Shown here piece by piece: positions 59,641 through 64,000 of a DNA stretch of 64,000 nt. Origin of the DNA: JAJRVM01 sp963700515. Lineage in GTDB: Bacteria > Planctomycetota > Planctomycetia > Pirellulales > Pirellulaceae. The position numbers were made by a program, and so were the translations under genes. The notes beneath the pieces were generated by a model. The model was given only the letters and a program-made list of their open reading frames with translations, searched no databases and was not told where the DNA came from. Position 1 is the stretch's first letter, and each line of letters starts with the position of its first letter. The stretch is from the NCBI GenBank assembly GCA_963700515.1, contig CAVOXY010000050.1, positions 144,607-208,606 of the forward strand, in the 5' to 3' direction.

Positions 59641-61468
59641 ATGGCAAAGAGTGTCGAGAAGCAGTTTGCGATTGGGGTCGATTACGGAACCAACAGCGTC
59701 CGAGCGCTGGTTGTCGACGTGCAAGATGGGAGCGAGATAGCCACCTGCGTGTTTAACTACCCGAGTGGTGATGCGGGTATCTTGTTGGACCGAGGGGATC
59801 CTAACTTGGCGCGACAGAACCCGGCGGACTACATCGAAGGTTTCTACAAGTCCGTCAAGGGGGCTGTCCAAGCAGCTGCGAAGCAACGTGGTTTCAAAGC
59901 CGAGAACGTCATTGGCATCGGTATCGACACGACCGGCTCGACTCCCATTCCCGTTGATCGGGACGGCATGCCGCTGGCGCTCGAACCGGCGCTGAAGAAG
60001 AATCTGTCGGCGCATGCCTGGTTGTGGAAGGATCATACCTCCTACGCCGAGGCGGCCGAGATTACTCAACGAGCGGCCGGCTGCGTCGGACGGTTACCTG
60101 ACCAAGTGTGGCGGCTCGTACAGCAGCGAATGGTATTGGTCCAAGATTCTGCATTGCAAGCGTGTGGCACCCAGCGTGTTTGCGGCGGCGTATTCATGGG
60201 TCGAGTTAGCCGATTTCATCCCCGGGTTCATTACGGGAAACCTGGATCCTGACACGATGCCCCGCGGCATTTGCGCGGCGGGACACAAAGCGATGTATCA
60301 CCAACAGTGGGGTGGTTTGCCCAGCCAGTCCTTTCTCCAGAGCGTCGATCCAGGTCTCGCATCCTTGCGTGACCACTATGCAGGACCGGCTCTCAGTTCG
60401 GACCAGAAAGCGGGAGCGTTGACCGCGGAGGTGGCAAAGAAAGTCGGTCTGCCGGCGGGAATTGCCGTGGCCGTCGGCGCGTTTGATGCGCACATGGGCG
60501 CTGTCGGAGCGGGGATCAAACCGGGAACACTCGTGAAGATCATCGGCACCAGCACCTGTGACATGATGGTCGCACCGATGGATAACCCACTGCCGGACAT
60601 TCCCGGTCTGTGCGGTATTGTGCCTGGATCGATCATTCCGGGCATGTACGGTCTGGAAGCGGGCCAGTCGGCTGTGGGCGACATCTTCAATTGGTTCGTC
60701 AAACACCTGACACCAGCGGAGTTCACGGCCAAGGGAGATCCACACGTGAACTTGACCAAGGCTGCAGTGCGTCTCAAGCCGGGCGAAAGTGGCCTGTTGG
60801 CACTCGACTGGAACAACGGGAACCGAACGATTCTGGTAGATCCACTATTGACCGGTCTGCTGGTGGGCCAGACTTTGCACACCAGCGCCCCGGAAGTCTA
60901 CCGAGCCTTGGTGGAAGCCACCGCGTTCGGCGCGCTGACCATCATCAATCGGTTCGAGGAATATGGCGTCAAGGTGAAGGAAGTGGTCAACTGCGGTGGG
61001 ATAGCCGAGAAGAATGCCTTTGTGATGCAGATCTACGCCGACGTCACAGGTCGGCCCATGAAGCTCAGTCGCAGTGCACAGACGTGTGCGTTGGGCGCGG
61101 CGATCTTCGGGGCCGTCGTGGGGGGGGCTCACAAGTCGGTTGAACAAGCGCAGCGAAAAATGACCGGTACCAAGCCGGATTACTATCGTCCAAATAAGGC
61201 AGCCGTGTCAGTCTATGCCGAATTGTATGGACTCTACCGAGCGTTGCACGACGCATTTGGCACGCGCGGTGATTCCGGCCGCCTCGATCAAATCATGAAG
61301 AAGCTGATCGCGATTCGCGAGAAGGTGAGAAAGGGTGAGCCGAAGAACTGCCGGTTGCTCTCCAGTGAAAAGGTGACTTTGTGCTGGAACAACTCAAAGC
61401 GGATGTCTGTCAGGCGAATTTGGATCTGGTGGCTGCCGGGCTCGTCACACTTACATGGGGCAATGTGA
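59641..61468 (+). CDS. araB: Ribulokinase AraB, frameshifted
   Basis: The ATG at 59641 starts MAKSVEKQFAIGVDYGTNSVRALVVD, the FGGY kinase phosphate-binding opening. GIGIDTTGSTPIPVD follows. The frame changes near 60075-60095; the protein continues as DGYLTKCGGSYSSEWYWSKI and VVNCGGIAEKNAFVMQIYADV. The conserved core ends near 61350 (IAIREKVRKG). The open frame runs on to 61468, 88 bases into araD, with unlikely sequence, so a second small frame error near the 3' end is probable. Phosphorylates L-ribulose; first gene of araBDA. Confidence 0.93.
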
Positions 61469-62082
61469 GTGCCTTGAGCACCGATGGCAGCTATGTGGTT
61501 ATCAAGCCAAGCGGCGTTCCGTACAGTCAGATGCTTCCCGAACACATGGCAGTTGTCGATCTGGACGGCCAGCTCGTGGAAGGAGACCTGCGTCCCTCTT
61601 CCGACACGCCGACGCACCTGGTTCTGTACAGGCATTTTCCGACAGTGCGGGGTATCACGCATACACATAGCCCGCAGGCCACGACGTTTGCCCAGGCTCG
61701 CCGAGAGATTCCCTGTCTGGGGACGACTCACGCGGACCATTTCTATGGGAGTGTGCCGGTCACCCGACCGCTCACACCACGAGAAGTGGAAGAAGCGTAC
61801 GAGGTGAACACGGGGCACGTGATTGTGGAACGATTTAAGGACCTCGATCCCTTGGCGATGCCGGCCGTGCTGGTGGCTGGCCATGCACCGTTTACCTGGG
61901 GAAAGAACGCCGTCGAGTCCGTGCAGAACGCCGTGGCTCTGGAAGCGGTGGCGGCCATGGCACTGGCCACGTTCCAGCTCCGCTCAGACGCTCCAATGCT
62001 CGAATCGTATGTACTCGATAAGCACTATCAACGCAAACATGGAGCCGGAGCTTATTACGGGCAGAGTGGAGTGGTGGAGTGA
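61381..62082 (+). CDS. araD: L-ribulose-5-phosphate 4-epimerase AraD
   Basis: 233 residues from a GTG at 61381 (AAGGTGA just upstream), the usual length. Class II aldolase fold with the zinc ligands in THTHSPQA and the HADHFYG and HAPFTWG blocks (the last normally HGPFTWG). Converts L-ribulose-5-phosphate to D-xylulose-5-phosphate. After the family-typical HGAGAYYGQ the final codons (SGVVE) and the stop come from the GGAGTGGT repeat that follows. The frame is intact. Confidence 0.95.
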   Translation: MLEQLKADVCQANLDLVAAGLVTLTWGNVSALSTDGSYVVIKPSGVPYSQMLPEHMAVVDLDGQLVEGDLRPSSDTPTHLVLYRHFPTVRGITHTHSPQATTFAQARREIPCLGTTHADHFYGSVPVTRPLTPREVEEAYEVNTGHVIVERFKDLDPLAMPAVLVAGHAPFTWGKNAVESVQNAVALEAVAAMALATFQLRSDAPMLESYVLDKHYQRKHGAGAYYGQSGVVE

Positions 62083-62166
62083 GGGAGTGGTGGAGTGAGA
62101 GTGGTGGAGTGATGGAGTGAGATGGCAGTGATGGAGTGAAGGAATGGTGGAGTGATGGAGTGGCAG
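62066..62166. repeat. Low-complexity GGAGTG(A/G)(T)G repeat after araD
   Basis: A dozen or so imperfect copies of an about 8-base unit (TGGAGTGA, GGAGTGGT) start inside the last codons of araD and fill the gap toward araA. A weaker echo on the opposite strand (CACTCCAATGCTCC) lies at about 62245-62270. Confidence 0.85.
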
Positions 62167-62319
62167 CATGTCCTTCATTCATAGGAGACAGGCCAGCATT
62201 CCACCGAACATGTCTCCTTGCGAGCGACACGTCTCAATCTCCAGATCACTCCAATGCTCCATACTCCAATCCTCCGGTACTCGACGCCTGACGCGGATTA
62301 CAACAGGGAGCAGTGATCA

Positions 62320-63428
62320 GTGGCTGATTTCAATAGTCTGGAAGTGTGGTTTGTCACCGGTAGCCAGCACTTGTATGGTCCGGCGGTATTGAAGCAGGTG
62401 GAGGCCGATTCGCAACAGATTGTGGCGGGCCTGAATCAATCCGGTCTGTTGCCGATCAAGATCGTGATGAAGCCGATTCTGACGAATCCGCAGGCGATTA
62501 CCGATCTCTGCCTCGAGGCCAATCACGTGCCGCACTGTATCGGGTTGGTCACTTGGATGCACACGTTCTCACCCGCCAAGATGTGGATTGCCGGGCTGAC
62601 TGCGTTGAAGCGGCCCTTTGCGCATCTGCACACGCAGTTCAACCGCGACATTCCCTGGTCGTCGATCGACATGGATTTCATGAACCTGAATCAGTCGGCA
62701 CATGGCGGGCGTGAGTTCGGTTTCATGTGTAGTCGATTGCGTCAAAACCGGAAGGTGATTGTGGGGCACTGGGAAGACCCGCAGGTGCAGGAGCGGCTAG
62801 GACAGTGGACTGCGTGTGGCGGCGGCTTGGCGCGACTGCCAGCAGGCCAAGATCGCGCGCATTGGCGACAACATGCGCGAGGTGGCGGTGACGGAAGGGG
62901 ACAAGGTTGCGGCGCAGATTCAGTTCGGCTACGCGGTGAACGGTTATGGGATCGGCGACCTGGTGCGTTATGTCGAGGCGATCTCGGAGGCTGACGTCAA
63001 ACAACTCTGTGCGGCCTATGACGAGCAGTATCAGATGGCCGCCGCGCTCCGCCCGGGGGGGCGCGGCGCGACGCGCTGCAGGAGTCGGCGCGGATTGAGT
63101 TGGGACTGCGGGCGTTCCTGCAAGAAGGGGGCTTTGCGGGCTTCACCGACACTTTTGAAGACCTGCACGGTCTGCGGCAACTGCCGGGCCTGGCCGTCCA
63201 ACGTCTCATGGCGGACGGTTACGGCTACGGCGCGGAAGGGGACTGGAAGCACGCCGCGTTGGTACGGGCCATGAAAGTCATGTCGAGTGGACTGGAGGGG
63301 GGCGTGAGTTTCATGGAGGACTACACGTATCACTTCGATCCCTCTGGCAAAAAGGTGTTGGGGGCGCACATGCTGGAAATCTGCCCGTCCATTGCCGCCG
63401 GACAACCGTCCTGCGAAATTCATCCGTA
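62320..63428 (+). CDS. araA: L-arabinose isomerase AraA, frameshifted and missing its C-terminus
   Basis: GTG start at 62320 opening SLEVWFVTGSQHLYG, typical of AraA. The active-site region is present in three frames: LVTWMHTFSPAKMWI and HTQFNRDIPW in the first; IARIGDNMREVAVTEGDKV after a change near 62812; then MADGYGYGAEGDWK and FMEDYTYHFDPSGKKVLGAHMLE after another in the G7 run near 63056. The protein stops at about residue 370 right after ICPSIAAGQPSCEIHP; AraA normally has about 500 residues, so about 130 are missing. The break coincides with a sudden change to collagen-like sequence. Isomerises L-arabinose to L-ribulose. Confidence 0.92.
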
Positions 63429-63432
63429 GCCC
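63425..63432. other. Abrupt sequence junction inside araA
   Basis: Left of it the sequence is GC-rich araA ending at the conserved EIHP block; right of it begins CCAGTTGTTCCTG-type low-complexity sequence. Both the araA frame and the opposite-strand collagen frame end at this point. No target-site duplication or insertion sequence is visible on the available side. Confidence 0.8.
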
Positions 63433-64000
63433 CAGTTGTTCCTGTGGAACCCGTTGGACCTGTTGCGCCTGAGTCTCCAGTGGATCCAGTTGTTCCTGTT
63501 GGACCAGAGGGACCTTGTGTTCCAGTGGTACCTGTTGAGCCAGTTGGTCCTGTTGGTCCAACCTCCAGTAGCCCAGTTTTCCTGTTGAACCAGTTGGACC
63601 TGATGCCCTGATTCCAGTAGCTCCAGTTGATCCTGTTGGACCTGAATATCCTGCTTCTCCTGTTGCTCCTGTAGATCCTGTTGGACCAGTTGCTCCAACT
63701 CCGTACCTGTTGCTCCTGTAGATCCAGTTGATCCAGTTGGGCCTTGAACATCCTGTATGCTCCAGTTGATCCTGTTGGACCGCTTGCTCCGATTCCTCCA
63801 GTTGTTCCAGTTGATCCTGTTGGACCTGAGTATCCGGTAACACCTGTAGATCCAGTTGGGCCTGAAAATCCTGTATACCTGTTGATCCTGTTGGTCCGCT
63901 TGCTCCGATTCCTCCGGTTGCTCCAGTTGATCCTGTTGGACCTGAGTATCCTGTTGATCCAGTTGCTCCTGTTGGACCTGATACACCTTGAATACCAGTT
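63433..64000 (-). CDS. Collagen-like Gly-X-Y repeat protein, partial and frameshifted
   Basis: The minus strand reads (Gly-X-Y)n with units such as GPTGSTGATG and GIGASGPTGSTG, in several frames linked by one-base changes (five or so in 570 bases). The 5' end lies outside the window; the 3' end stops at the araA junction. Codons end mostly in A or T (GGA, CCA, ACA, TCA), unlike the GC-ending codons of every other gene here. Resembles bacterial collagen-like surface proteins (BclA-type) of low-GC organisms. It may be foreign DNA, a true insertion or a misassembled fragment. Confidence 0.7.

Noticed and set aside
62066..62166. Coding repeat or small gene in the GGAGTG repeats
   Set aside because: Frames are short and purely repetitive; the region is between araD and araA in an operon.

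Overview
The window looks like a GC-rich chromosomal segment of a planctomycete, most likely of the Pirellulales type. This is inferred from gene content: ECF sigma factor plus Ser/Thr kinase modules, a SHD1/WD40 protein, a LEPR-type N-terminus on a giant secreted protein, a PEP-CTERM protein, Tat-exported Gfo/Idh and aldo-keto reductases, a diheme cytochrome fused to a beta-propeller, and sialate O-acetylesterase, sialidase-like and lactonase genes. No rRNA, tRNA, CRISPR array, transposase or phage gene was recognised.

Layout. 1-9.2 kb: a left-edge cyclase-like fragment, a sialate O-acetylesterase, a lactonase, a large kinase with TPRs, and three arrays of GTAG-led hairpin repeats (REP/BIME type). 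9.1-12.6 kb: a minus-strand operon for a 2-oxoacid dehydrogenase complex (E1 alpha, E1 beta, E2). 13-19.6 kb: ABC exporter, Gfo/Idh oxidoreductase, sialidase-like propeller, MgtE. 20-24.1 kb: a tightly overlapping set of kinase-zinc ribbon, PP2C phosphatase, and propeller-diheme cytochrome. 24.2-33.7 kb: FAD oxidoreductase, zinc-ribbon/WD40 membrane protein, SMP-30 protein, SHD1/WD40 protein, FkbM methyltransferase, CorA-like protein. 33.9-42.8 kb: GlgX, an AAE-type antiporter, aldo-keto reductase, YhhN protein, voltage-sensor-like membrane proteins. 42.8-56.8 kb: two ECF sigma/kinase modules flanking a giant secreted BNR/PPC/FG-GAP protein. 57-63.4 kb: a PEP-CTERM protein, a XylR/AraC regulator and a divergent araB-araD-araA operon with a 21-bp-phased direct repeat as candidate operator.

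Two warnings matter for any reader. First, at least 14 otherwise well-preserved genes are broken by single-base frame changes (about two dozen sites); the protein continues in another frame with family-typical sequence. Several sites lie at short homopolymers, so sequencing or assembly error is the likeliest cause. I annotated these as single genes across the frame changes. Second, araA stops in the middle of its conserved sequence near 63,428 and the sequence changes abruptly into an A/T-ending, collagen-like (Gly-X-Y) coding region on the other strand. This is either a foreign insertion or a chimeric join.

The most interesting structural signal is the repeat landscape: several unrelated hairpins that share a 5' GTAG foot, arranged in head-to-head pairs and in 78-bp and 168-bp arrays; one array supplies the last codons and stop of the E2 gene. 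Heptamer repeats (TTGGTCA and relatives) occupy five further sites.
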